Notes under the pieces: model-generated
What the model was told of the DNA's origin: nothing
Seen by the model: only the letters and a program-made list of their open reading frames with translations
The model's database searches: none
Assembly: GCA_949987695.1 (NCBI GenBank)
Contig: OX465293.1
Coordinates: forward strand, 85,001,386-85,065,385
Direction of reading: 5' to 3'
DNA: 64,000 nucleotides
From: Merzomyia westermanni
Lineage: Eukaryota; Arthropoda; Insecta; Diptera; Tephritidae
Shown: one piece after another, positions 1-11,800 of the stretch
How the letters are laid out: each line of letters begins with the position of its first letter
How positions within the stretch are numbered: position 1 is the first letter of the stretch
Position numbers and translations under genes: made by a program

Positions 1-3
1 AAA

Positions 4-144
4 ATGCCAACTTTGATGGATCTAGCTGCATCCGTTCGTCCAATAATCGCAAAAAACCTTAAACTAAGAGACAAATTACCGCTACATCCACAATTTTGGT
101 CGGATTTTGAGGATTTATACACCAATGGAAAGCTAATGCAATAA
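4..144 (+). other. Recurrent 46-codon open frame inside S1 monomers, probably not a gene
   Basis: The first S1 monomer has an ATG-to-TAA frame of 46 codons starting Met-Pro-Thr-Leu-Met. The same frame is intact in monomers 1, 2, 3, 6, 8, 9, 10, 11 and 12. It is frameshifted in monomer 4 (extra A in an A-run) and monomer 5 (extra T), and stopped by TGG to TGA in monomer 7. In monomer 13 it runs open into the N gap. Differences between monomers include amino-acid changes as well as silent ones (Asp/Gly, Asn/Thr, Leu/Pro, Trp/Arg), with no clear excess of silent changes. The equivalent position in S2 soon reaches a stop. No start context, promoter or recognisable domain is visible. It is recorded because it recurs; the most economical reading is a chance frame copied with the satellite. 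Confidence 0.15.
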
Positions 145-165
145 CCTTTCCAAAAATGTATAGTT
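94..165 (+). repeat. 72-bp box shared by S1 and S2 (S1 example)
   Basis: This part of the S1 monomer aligns without gaps to the reverse complement of the S2 consensus, with 62 of 72 bases identical by hand alignment. Its 3' end, from CCTTTCC through AAAAATGTATAGTT, is identical in both families. The rest of the monomer is recognisably related but clearly less similar and needs small gaps. A conserved island within otherwise diverged satellite monomers can mark a protein-binding or nucleosome-phasing element, as with conserved boxes in some centromeric satellites. That function is only inferred here. Confidence 0.8.
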
Positions 166-2257
166 CTTTATGGTTATCTTAATTTTTAAAAATGCCAACT
201 TTGATGGATCTAGCTGCATCGGTTCGTCCAATAATCGCAAAAAACCTTAAACTAAGAGACAAATTACCGCTACATCCACAATTTTGGTCGGGTTTTGACG
301 ATTTATACACCAATGGAAAGCTAATGCAATAACCTTTCCAAAAATGTATAGTTCTTTATGGTTATCTTAATTTTTAAAAATGCCAACTTTGATGGGTCTA
401 GCTGCATCCGTTCGTCCAATAATCGCAAAAAACCTTAAACTAAGAGACAAATTACCGCTACATCCACAATTTTGGTCGGATTTTGAGGATTTATACACCA
501 ATGGAAAGCTAATGCAATAACCTTTCCAAAAATGTATAGTTCTTTATGGTTATCTTAATTTTTAAAAATGCCAACTTTGATGGATCTAGCTGCATCCGTT
601 CGTCCAATAATCGCAAAAAAACCTTAAACTAAGAGACAAACTACCGCTACATCCACAATTTTGGTCGGATTCTGACGATTTATACACCACTGGAAAGCTA
701 ATGCAATAACCTTTCCAAAAATGTATAGTTCTTTATGGTTATCTTAATTTTTAAAAATGCCAACTTTGATGGATCTAGCTTGCATCGGTTCGTCCAATAA
801 TCGCAAAAAACCTTAAACTAAGAGACAAATTACCGCTACATCCACAATTTTGGTCGGGTTTTGACGATTTATACACCAATGGAAAGCTAATGCAATAACC
901 TTTCCAAAATGTATAGTTCTTTATGGTTATCTTAATTTTTAAAAATGCCAACTTTGATGGGTCTAGCTGCATCCGTTCGTCCAATAATCGCAAAAAACCT
1001 TAAACTAAGAGACAAATTACCGCTACATCCACAATTTTGGTCGGATTTTGAGGATTTATACACCAATGGAAAGCTAATGCAATAACCTTTCCAAAAATGT
1101 ATAGTTCTTTATGGTTATCTTAATTTTTAAAAATGCCAACTTTGATGGATCTAGCTGCATCCGTTCGACCAATAATCGCAAAAAACCTTAAACTAAGAGA
1201 CAAATTACCGCTACATCCACAATTTTGATCGGATTTTGACGATTTATACACCAATGGAAAGCTAATGCAATAACCTTTCCAAAAATGTATAGTTCTTTAT
1301 GGTTATCTTAATTTTTAAAAATGCCAACTTTGATGGATCTAGCTGCATCCGTTCGCCCAATAATCGCAAAAAACCTTAAACTAAGAGACAAATTACCGCC
1401 ACATCCACAATTTTGGTCGGATTTTGAGGATTTATACACCAATGGAAAGCTAATGCAATAACCTTTCCAAAAATGCATAGTTCTTTATTGTTATCTTAAT
1501 TTAAAAAAATGCCAACTTTGATGGGTCTAGCTGCATCCGTTCGTCCAATAATCGCAAAAAACCTTAAACTAAGAGACAAATTACCGCCACATCCACAATT
1601 TTGGTCGGATTTTGAGGATTTATACACCAATGGAAAGCTAATGCAATAACCTTTCCAAAAATGTATAGTTCTTTATGGTTATCTTAACTTTTAAAAATGC
1701 CAACTTTGATGGATCTAGCTGCATCCGTTCGTCCAATAATCGCAAAAAACCTTAAACTAAGAGACAAATTACCGCTACATCCACAATTTTGGTCGGATTT
1801 TGAGGATTTATACACCAATGGAAAGCTAATGCAATAACCTTTCCAAAAATGTATAGTTCTAAATTGTTATCTTAATTTTAAAAAATGCCAACTTTGATGG
1901 GTCTAGCTGCATCCGTTCGTCCAATAATCGCAAAAAACCTTAAACTAAGAGACAAATTACCGCTACATCCACAATTTCGGTCGGATTTTGAGGATTTATA
2001 CACCACTGGAAAGCTAATGCAATAACCTTTCCAAAAATGTATAGTTCTTTATGGTTATCTTAATTTTTAAAAATGCCAACTTTGATGGATCTAGCTGCAT
2101 CGGTTCGTCCAATAATCGCAAAAAACCTTAAACTAAGAGACAAATTACCGCTACATCCACAATTTTGGTCGGGTTTTGACGATTTATACACCAATGGAAA
2201 GCTAATGCAATAACCTTTCCAAAAATGTATAGTTCTTTATGGTTATCTTAATTTTTA

Positions 2258-2430
2258 AAAATGCCAACTTTGATGGGTCTAGCTGCATCCGTTCGTCCAA
2301 TAATCGCAAAAAACCTTAAACTAAGAGACAAACTACCGCTACATCCACAATTTTGGTCGGATTCTGACGATTTATGCACCAATGGAAAGCTAATTGCAAT
2401 AACCTTTCCAAAAATGTATAGTTTTTACTG
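2258..2430 (+). repeat. Divergent last S1 monomer abutting the gap
   Basis: The 13th S1 monomer departs from the others as it nears the gap. It reads CTAATTGCAATAACC where the others read CTAATGCAATAACC, has TTATGCACC for TTATACACC, and ends TATAGTTTTTACTG where other copies read TATAGTTCTTTATGG. That ending resembles the reverse complement of S2 monomers carrying CAGTAAAACTATA, apart from one extra T. It may be an array-edge monomer or an intermediate between the two families. Only about 14 bases carry the S2-like signal, so this is tentative. Confidence 0.55.
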
Positions 2431-2630
2431 NNNNNNNNNNNNNNNNNNNNNNNNNNNNNNNNNNNNNNNNNNNNNNNNNNNNNNNNNNNNNNNNNNNNNN
2501 NNNNNNNNNNNNNNNNNNNNNNNNNNNNNNNNNNNNNNNNNNNNNNNNNNNNNNNNNNNNNNNNNNNNNNNNNNNNNNNNNNNNNNNNNNNNNNNNNNNN
2601 NNNNNNNNNNNNNNNNNNNNNNNNNNNNNN
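2431..2630. other. Assembly gap of 200 N
   Basis: There are exactly 200 N between S1 and S2. A round number like this is typical of a scaffolding placeholder and says nothing about real distance. The two sides carry related satellites in opposite orientations, so the gap hides a strand switch whose nature cannot be read from the window. Confidence 0.99.
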
Positions 2631-5600
2631 TATCCAATGGTACATAAATCATGAAAATCCGAGCAAAACTATGGAAGTTATGACCATTTGAAGTTAACTT
2701 TTCTTTAAACTCGATTTACTGCTAAACGGAGCGTCCTAGACCTACCAAACTTTGCATTTTTTAAATTGAGATATACCAGGAAAACTATACATTTTGGAAA
2801 GGGCATTGCTCTAGCTATCCAATGGTACATAAATCATGAAAATCCGAGCAAAACTATGGAAGTTATGACCATTTGAAGTTAACTTTTCTTTAAACTCGAT
2901 TTACTGCTAAACGGAGCGTCCTAGACCTACCAAACTTTGCATTTTTTTAAAATTGAGATATTACCAGTAAAACTATACATTTTTGGAAAGGGCATTGCTT
3001 TAGCTATCCAATGGTACATAAATCATGAAAATCCGAGCAAAACTATGGAAGTTATGACCATTTGAAGTTAAATTTTCTTTAAACTCGATTTACTGCTAAA
3101 CGGAGCGTCCTAGACCTACCAAACTTTGCATTTTTTAAAATTGAGATATACCAGGAAAACTATACATTTTTGGAAAGGGCATTGCTTTAGCTATCCAATG
3201 GTACATAAATCATGAAAATCCGAGCAAAACTATGGAAGTTATGACCATTTGAGTTAACTTTCTTTAAACTCGATTTACTGCTAAACGGAGCGTCCTAGAC
3301 CTACCAACTTTGCATTTTTTAAAATTGAGATATACCAGGAAAACTATACCATTTTTGGAAAGGGCATTGCTTTAGCTATCCAATGGTACATAAACCATGA
3401 AAATCCGAGCAAAACTGTGGAAGTTATGACCAATTGAAGTTAACTTTTCTTTAAACTCGATTTACTGCTAAACGGAGCGTCCTAGACCTACCAAACTTTG
3501 CATTTTTTAAAATTGAGATATACCAGGAAAACTATACATTTTTGGAAAGGGCATTGCTTTAGCTATCCAATGGTACATAAATCATGAAAATCCGAGCAAA
3601 ACTATGGAAGTTATGGCCATTTGAAGTTAACTTTTCTTTAAACTCTATTTACTGCTAAACGGAGCGTCCTAGACCTACCAAACTTTGCATTTTTTAAAAT
3701 TGAGATATACCAGGAAAACTATACATTTTTGGAAAGGGCATTGCTTTAGCTATCCAATGGTACATAAATCATGAAAATCCGAGCAAAAACTATGGAAGTT
3801 ATGGCCATTTGAAGTTAACTTTTCTTTAAACTCTATTTACTGCTAAACGGAGCGTCCTAGACCTACCAAACTTTGCATTTTTTAAAATTGAGATATACCA
3901 GGAAAACTATACATTTTTGGAAAGGGCATTGCTTTAGCTATCCAATGGTACATAAACCATGAAAATCCGAGCAAAACTGTGGAAGTTATGACCATTTGAA
4001 GTTAACTTTTCTTTAAACTCGATTTACTGCTAAACGGGAGCGTCCTAGACCTACCAAACTTTGCATTTTTTAAAATTGAGATATACCAGGAAAACTATAC
4101 ATTTTTGGGAAAGGGCATTGCTTTAGCTATCCCAATGGTACATAAACCATGAAATCCGAGCAAACTGTGGAAGTTATAACCATTTGAAGTTAACTTTCTT
4201 TAAACTCGATTTAATGCTAAACGGAGCGTCCTAGACCTACCAAACTTTGCATTTTTTAAATTGAGATATACCAGGAAAACTATACATTTTTGGAAAGGGC
4301 ATTGCTTAGCTATCCAATGGTACATAAACCATGAAAATCCGAGCAAAACTATGGAAGTTATGGCCATTTGAAGTTAACTTTTCTTTAAACTCTATTTACT
4401 GCTAAACGGAGCGTCCTAGACCTACCAAACTTTGCATTTTTTAAAAATTGAGATATACCAGTAAAACTATACATTTTTGGAAAGGGCATTGCTTTAGCTA
4501 TCCAATGGTACATAAACCATGAAAATCCGAGCAAAACTGTGGAAGTTATGACCATTGAAGTTAACTTTTCTTTAAACTCGATTTACTGCTAAACGGAGCG
4601 TCCTAGACCTACCAAACTTTGCATTTTTAAATTGAGATATACCAGGAAAACTATACATTTTTGGAAAGGGCATTGCTTTAGCTATCCAATGGTACATAAA
4701 CCATGAAAATCCGAGCAAAACTGTGGAAGTTATGACCATTTGAAGTTAACTTTTCTTTAAACTCGATTTACTGCTAAACGGAGCGTCCTAGACCTACCAA
4801 ACTTTGCATTTTTTAAAATTGAGATATACCAGGAAAACTATACATTTTTGGAAAGGGCATTGCTTTAGCTATCCAATGGTACATAAACCATGAAAATCCG
4901 AGCAAAACTGTGGAAGTTATGACCATTTGAAGTTAACTTTTCTTTAAACTCGATTTACTGCTAAACGGAGCGTCCTAGACCTACCAAACTTTGCATTTTT
5001 TAAAATTAAGATATACCAGTAAAACTATACATTTTGGAAAGGGCATTGCTTTAGCTATCCAATGGTACAAAAACCATGAAAATCCGAGCAAAACTGTGGA
5101 AGTTATAACCATTTGAAGTTAACTTTTCTTTAAACTCGATTTAATGCTAAACGGAGCGTCCTAGACCTACCAAACTTTGCATTTTTTAAAATTGAGATAT
5201 ACCAGGACAACTATACATTTTTGGAAAGGGCATTGCTTTAGCTATCCAATGGTACATAAATCATGAAAATCCGAGCAAAACTATGGAAGTTATGGCCATT
5301 TGAAGTTAACTTTTCTTTAAACTCGATTTAATGCTAAACGGAGCGTCCTAGACCTACCAAACTTTGCATTTTTTAAAATTGAGATATACCAGGAAAACTA
5401 TACATTTTTGGAAAGGGCATTGCTTTTAGCTATCCAATGGTACATAAATCATGAAAATCCGAGCAAACTATGGAAGTTATGGCCATTTGAAGTTAACTTT
5501 TCTTTAAACTCTATTTACTGCTAAACGGAGCGTCCTAGACCTACCAAACTTTGCATTTTTAAAATTGAGATATACCAGGAAAACTATACATTTTTGGAAA

Positions 5601-5802
5601 GGGCATTGCTTTAGCTATCCAATGGTACATAAACCATGAAAATCCGAGCAAAACTATGGAAGTTATGGCCATTTGAAGTTAACTTTTCTTTAAACTCTAT
5701 TTACTGCTAAACGGAGCGTCCTAGACCTACCAAACTTTGCATTTTTTAAAATTGAGATATACCAGGAAAACTATACATTTTTGGAAAGGGCATTGCTCTA
5801 GC
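2631..5802 (-). repeat. S2 zone A: mixed monomers next to the gap
   Basis: About 17 monomers mix two types. One has CATAAATC with CTATGG. The other has CATAAACC with CTGTGG, found in several copies between about 3390 and 5070. Some carry CAGTAAAAC instead of CAGGAAAAC (for example near 2965), and one near 5067 reads CAAAAACC with GTTATAACC. These minority variants are the standard forms in zone E at the far end of the window. Single-base gains and losses in homopolymers are frequent (for example near 3250 and 4140-4200). Confidence 0.75.
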
Positions 5803-8800
5803 TATCCAATGGTACATAAATCATGAAAATCCGAGCAAAACTATGGAAGTTATGACCATTTGAAGTTAACCTTTTCTTTAACTCGATTTACTGCTAAACG
5901 GAGCGTCCTAGACCTACCAAACTTTGCATTTTTTAAAATTGAGATATACCAGGAAAACTATACATTTTTGGAAAGGGCATTGCTCTAGCTATCCAATGGT
6001 ACATAAATCATGAAAATCCGAGCAAAACTATGGAAGTTATGGCCATTTGAAGTTAACTTTTCTTTAAACTCGATTTACTGCTAAACGGAGCGTCCTAGAC
6101 CTACCAAACTTTGCATTTTTTAAATTGAGATATACCAGGAAAACTATACATTTTTGGAAAGGGCATTGCTCTAGCTATCCAATGGTACATAAATCATGAA
6201 AATCCGAGCAAAACTATGGAAGTTATGACCATTTGAAGTTAACTTTCTTTAAACTCGATTTACTGCTAAACGGAGCGTCCTAGATCTACCAAACTTTGCA
6301 TTTTTAAAATTGATATATACCAGGAAAACTATACATTTTTGGAAAGGGCATTGCTCTAGCTATCCAATGGTACATAAATCATGAAAATCCGAGCAAAACT
6401 ATGGAAGTTATGACCATTTGAAGTTAACTTTTCTTTAAACTCGATTTACTGCTAAACGGAGCGTCCTAGACCTACCAAACTTTGCATTTTTTTAAATTGA
6501 GATATACCAGGAAAACTATACATTTTTGGAAAGGGCATTGCTCTAGCTATCCAATGGTACATAAATCATGAAAATCCGAGCAAAACTATGGAAGTTATGA
6601 CCATTTGAAGTTAACTTTTCTTTAAACTCGATTTACTGCTAAACGGAGCGTCCTAGACCTACCAAACTTTGCATTTTTTAAAATTGAGATATACCAGTAA
6701 AACTATACATTTTTGGAAAGGGCATTGCTTTAGCTATCCAATGGTACATAAATCATGAAAATCCGAGCAAAACTATGGAAGTTATGACCATTTGAAGTTA
6801 AATTTTCTTTAAACTCGATTTACTGCTAAACGGAGCGTCCTAGACCTACCAAACTTTGCATTTTTAAAATTGAGATATACCAGGAAAACTATACATTTTT
6901 GGAAAGGGCATTGCTTTAGCTATCCAATGGTACATAAATCATGAAAATCCGAGCAAAACTATGGAAGTTATGACCATTTGAAGTTAACTTTTCTTAAACT
7001 CGATTTACTGCTAAACGGAGCGTCCTAGACCTACCAACTTTGCATTTTTTAAAATTGAGATATACCAGGAAAACTATACATTTTTGGAAAGGGCATTGCT
7101 TTAGCCATCCAATGGTACATAAATCATGAAAATCCGAGGAAAACTATGGAAGTTATGGCCATTTGAAGTTAACCTTTCTTTAAACTCGATTTACTGCTAA
7201 ACGGAGCGTCCTAGACCTACCAAACTTTGCATTTTTTAAAATTGAGATATACCAGGAAAACTATACATTTTTGGAAAAGGGCATTGCTTTAGCTATCCAA
7301 TGGTACATAAATCATGAAAATCCGAGCAAAACTATGGAAGTTATGGCCATTTGAAGTTAACTTTTCTTTAAACTCGATTTACTGCTAAACGGAGCGTCCT
7401 AGACCTACCAAACTTTGCATTTTTTAAAATGAGATATACCAGGAAAACTATACATTTTTGGAAAGGGCATTGCTTTAGCTATCCAATGGTACATAAATCA
7501 TGAAAATCCGAGCAAAACTATGGAAGTTATGACCATTTGAAGTTAACTTTTCTTTAAACTCGATTTACTGCTAAACGGAGCGTCCTAGACTACCAAACTT
7601 TGCATTTTTTTAAAATTGAGATATACCAGGGAAAACTATACATTTTTGGAAAGGGCATTGCTTTAGCTATCCAATGCTACATAAATCATGAAAATCCGAG
7701 CAAAACTATGGAAGTTATGACCATTTGAAGTTAACTTTTCTTTAAACTCGATTTACTGCTAAACGGAGCGTCCTAGACCTACCAAACTTTGCATTTTTTA
7801 AAATTGAGATATACCAGGAAAACTATACATTTTTGGAAAGGGCATTGCTTTAGCTATCCAATGGTACATAAATCATGAAAATCCGAGCAAAACTATGGAA
7901 GTTATGGCCATTTGAAGTTAACTTTTCTTTAAAACTCGATTTACTGCTAAACGGAGCGTCCTAGACCCTACCAAAACTTTGCATTTTTTTAAAATTGAGA
8001 TATACCAGGAAAACTATACATTTTTGGAAAGGGCATTGCTTTAGCTATCCAATGGTACATAAATCATGAAAATCCGAGCAAAACTATGGAAGTTATGACC
8101 ATTTGAAGTTAACTTTTCTTTAAACTCGATTTACTGCTAAACGGAGCGTCCTAGACCTACCAAACTTTGCATTTTTTAAAATTGAGATATACCAGGAAAA
8201 CTATACATTTTTGGAAAGGGCATTGCTTTAGCTATCCAATGCTACATAAATCATGAAAATCCGAGCAAAACTATGGAAGTTATGACCATTTGAAGTTAAC
8301 TTTTCTTTAAACTCGATTTACTGCTAAACGGAGCGTCCTAGACCTACCAAACTTTGCATTTTTTAAAATGAGATATACCAGGAAAACTATACATTTTGGA
8401 AAGGGCCATTGCTTTAGCTATCCAATGGTACATAAATCATGAAAATCCGAGCAAAACTATGGAAGTTATGGCCATTTGAAGTTAACTTTTCTTTTAAACT
8501 CGATTTACTGCTAAACGGAGCGTCCTAGACCTACCAAACTTTGCATTTTTTAAAATTGAGATATACCAGGAAAACTATACATTTTTGGAAAGGGCATTGC
8601 TTTAGCTATCCAATGGTACATAATCATGAAAATCCGAGCAAAACTATGGAAGTTATGACCATTTGAAGTTAACTTTTCTTTAAACTCGATTTACTGCTAA
8701 ACGGAGCGTCCTAGACCTACCAAACTTTGCATTTTTTAAAATTGAGATATACCAGGAAAACTATACATTTTTGGAAAGGGCATTGCTTTAGCTATCCAAT

Positions 8801-11800
8801 GCTACATAAATCATGAAAATCCGAGCAAAACTATGGAAGTTATGACCATTTGAAGTTAACTTTTCTTTAAACTCGATTTACTGCTAAACGGAGCGTCCCT
8901 AGACCTACCAAACTTTGCATTTTTTAAAATTGAGATATACCAGGAAAACTATACATTTTTGGAAAGGGCATTGCTTTAGCTATCCAATGGTACATAAATC
9001 ATGAAAATCCGAGCAAAACTATGGAAGTTATGGCCATTTGAAGTTAACTTTTCTTTAAACTCGATTTACTGCTAAACGGAGCGTCCTAGACCTACCAAAC
9101 TTTGCATTTTTTAAAATTGAGATATACCAGGAAAACTATACATTTTTGGAAAGGGCATTGCTTTAGGCTATCCAATGGTACATAAATCATGAAAATCCGA
9201 GCAAAACTATGGAAGTTATGGCCATTTGAAGTTAACTTTTCTTTAAACTCTATTTACTGCTAAACGGAGCGTCCTAGACCTACCAAACTTTGCATTTTTT
9301 AAAATTGAGATATACCAGGAAAACTATACATTTTTGGAAAGGGCATTGCTTTAGCTATCCAATGGTACATAAATCATGAAAATCCGAGCAAAACTATGGA
9401 AGTTATGACCATTTGAAGTTAAACTTTTCTTTAAACTCGATTTACTGCTAAACGGAACGTCCTAGACCTACCAAACTTTGCATTTTTTAAAATTGAGATA
9501 TACCAGGAAAACTATACATTTTTGGAAAGGGCATTGCTTTAGCTATCCAATGCTACATAAATCATCAAAATCCGAGCAAAACTATGGAAGTTATGGCCAT
9601 TTGAAGTTAACTTTTCTTTAAACTCGATTTACTGCTAAACGGAGCGTCCTAGACCTACCAAACTTTGCATTTTTTAAAATTGAGATATACCAGGAAAACT
9701 ATACATTTTTGGAAAGGGCATTGCTTTAGCTATCCAATGGTACATAAATCATGAAAATCCGAGCAAAACTATGGAAGTTATGGCCATTTGAAGTTAACTT
9801 TTCTTTAAACTCGATTTAATGCTAAACGGAGCGTTCCTAGACCTACCAAACTTTGCATTTTTTAAAATTGAGATATACCAGGAAAACTAAACATTTTTGG
9901 AAAGGGCATTGCTTTAGCTATCCAATGGTACATAAATCATGAAAATCCGAGCAAAACTATGGAAGTTATGGCCATTTGAAGTTAACTTTTCTTTAAACTC
10001 GATTTACTGCTAAACGGAGCGTCTAGACCTACCAAACTTTGCATTTTTTAAAATTGAGATATACCAGGAAAAACTATACATTTTTGGAGAGGGCATTGCT
10101 TTAGCTATCCAATGGTACATAAATCATGAAAATCCGAGCAAAACTGTGGAAGTTATGGCCATTTGAAGTTAACTTTTCTTTAAACTCGATTACTGCTAAA
10201 CGGAGCGTCCTAGACCTACCAAACTTTGCATTTTTTAAAATTGAGATATACCAGGAAAACTATAAATTTTTGGAGAGGGCATTGCTTTAGCTATCCAATG
10301 GTACATAAATCATGAAAATCCGAGAAAACTATGGAAGTTATGGCCATTTGAAGTTAACTTTTCTTTAAACTCGATTTACTGCTAAACGGAGCGTCCCTAG
10401 ACCTACCAAACTTTGCATTTTTTAAAATTGAGATATACCAGGAAAACTATACATTTTTGGAAAGGGCATTGCTTTAGCTATCCAATGGTACATAAATCAT
10501 GAAAATCCGAGCAAAACTATGGAAGTTATGGCCATTTGAAGTTAACTTTTCTTTAAACTCGATTTACTGCTAAACGGAGCGTCCTAGACCTACCAAACTT
10601 TGCATCTTTTAAATTGAGATATACCAGGAAAACTATACATTTTTGGAAAGGGCATTGCTTTAGCTATCCAATGGTACATAAATCATGAAAATCCGAGCAA
10701 AACTATGGAAGTTATGGCCATTTGAAGTTAACTTTTCTTTAAACTCGATTTACTGCTAAACCGAGCGTCCTAGACCTACCAAACTTTGCATTTTTTAAAA
10801 TTGAGATATACCAGGAAAACTATACATTTTTGGAAAGGGCATTGCTTTAGCTATCCAATGGTACATAAATCATGAAAATCCGAGCAAAACTATGGAAGTT
10901 ATGGCCATTTAAAGTTAACTTTTCTTTAAACTCGATTTACTGCTAAACGGAGCGTCCTAGACCTACCAAACTTTGCATTTTTTAAAATTGAGATATACCA
11001 GGAAAACTATACATTTTGGAAAGGGCATTGCTTTAGCTATCCAATGGTACATAAATCATGAAAATCCGAGCAAAACTATGGAAGTTATGGCCATTTGAAG
11101 TTAACTTTTCTTTAAACTCGATTTAATGCTAAACGGAGCGTCCTAGACCTACCAAACTTTGCATTTTTTTAAATTGAGATATACCAGGAAAACTATACAT
11201 TTTTGGAAAGGGCATTGCTTTAGCTATCCAATGGTACATAAATCATGAAAATCCGAGCAAAACTATGGAAGTTATGGCCATTTGAAGTTAACTTTTCTTT
11301 AAACTCGATTTACTGCTAAACGGAGCGTCCTAGACCTACCAAACTTTGCATTTTTTAAAATTGAGATATACCAGGAAAACTATACATTTTTGGAGAGGGC
11401 ATTGCTTTAGCTATCCAATGGTACATAAATCATGAAAATCCGAGCAAAACTATGGAAGTTATGACCATTTGAAGTTAACTTTTCTTTAAACTCGATTTAC
11501 TGCTAAACGGAGCGTCCTAGACCTACCAAACTTTGCATTTTTTTAAAATTGAGATATACCAGGAAAACTATACATTTTTGGAAAGGGCATTGCTTTAGCT
11601 ATCCAATGGTACATAAATCATGAAAATCCGAGCAAAACTATGGAAGTTATGGCCATTTGAAGTTAACTTTTCTTTAAACTCGATTTACTGCTAAACGGAG
11701 CGTCCTAGACCTACCAAACTTTGCATTTTTTAAAATTGAGATATACCAGGAAAACTATACATTTTTGGAGAGGGCATTGCTTTAGCTATCCAATGGTACA

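Larger units (their letters stand above)
1..1696 (+). repeat. Three-monomer (about 564-bp) higher-order pattern in S1
   Basis: Scoring each S1 monomer at the site that reads GGATCT or GGGTCT gives the order A-A-G three times over monomers 1-9, then A-G, A-G for monomers 10-13. Monomers 2 and 5 also share CATCGG and GTCGGGTTTTGACG, and monomers 3 and 6 share GGGTCT with TTTGAGG, so monomers 1-3 and 4-6 look like copies of one trimer. The third trimer (monomers 7-9) keeps the A-A-G order but not the other markers, and monomer 12 resembles monomers 2 and 5. I read this as a decaying or early higher-order repeat. With only 13 copies, the pattern is modestly supported. Confidence 0.6.
1..2430 (+). 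repeat. Satellite S1 array, 188-bp tandem monomer
   Basis: Thirteen head-to-tail monomers can be phased on the recurring ATGCCAACTTTGATGG motif, whose ATG falls at 4, 192, 380, 568, 757, 945, 1133, 1321, 1509, 1697, 1885, 2073 and 2261. Every step is 188 bp except 568 to 757, which is 189 because of one extra A in an A-run. The last monomer is cut by the N gap. GC is about 34%. Monomers are very similar and differ mainly at a few recurring sites (GGATCT or GGGTCT; CATCCG or CATCGG; TTTGAGG, TTTGACG or TCTGACG). No transposon ends, target-site duplications or coding capacity are visible. The left edge of the window is inside the array, so its true length is unknown. By its reverse complement, S1 is related to the S2 array that follows. 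Confidence 0.98.

Noticed and set aside
30..52. Possible CENP-B box around GTTCGTCCAATAATCGC in S1
   Set aside because: It begins TTCG but lacks the A-N-N-CGGG part required by the box, and the aligned S2 sequence does not keep it.
775..993. 72-codon open frame on the minus strand in S1
   Set aside because: It spans monomer boundaries of a 188-bp tandem repeat. Because 188 is not a multiple of 3, the frame breaks in the next unit. It exists here only because of a local indel pair, with no domain and no conservation across monomers.
2261..2652. Open frames of 75-128 codons overlapping 2261-2652 on both strands
   Set aside because: Most of their length is the run of N, which has no stop codons by construction. 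The real parts are S1 and S2 satellite.
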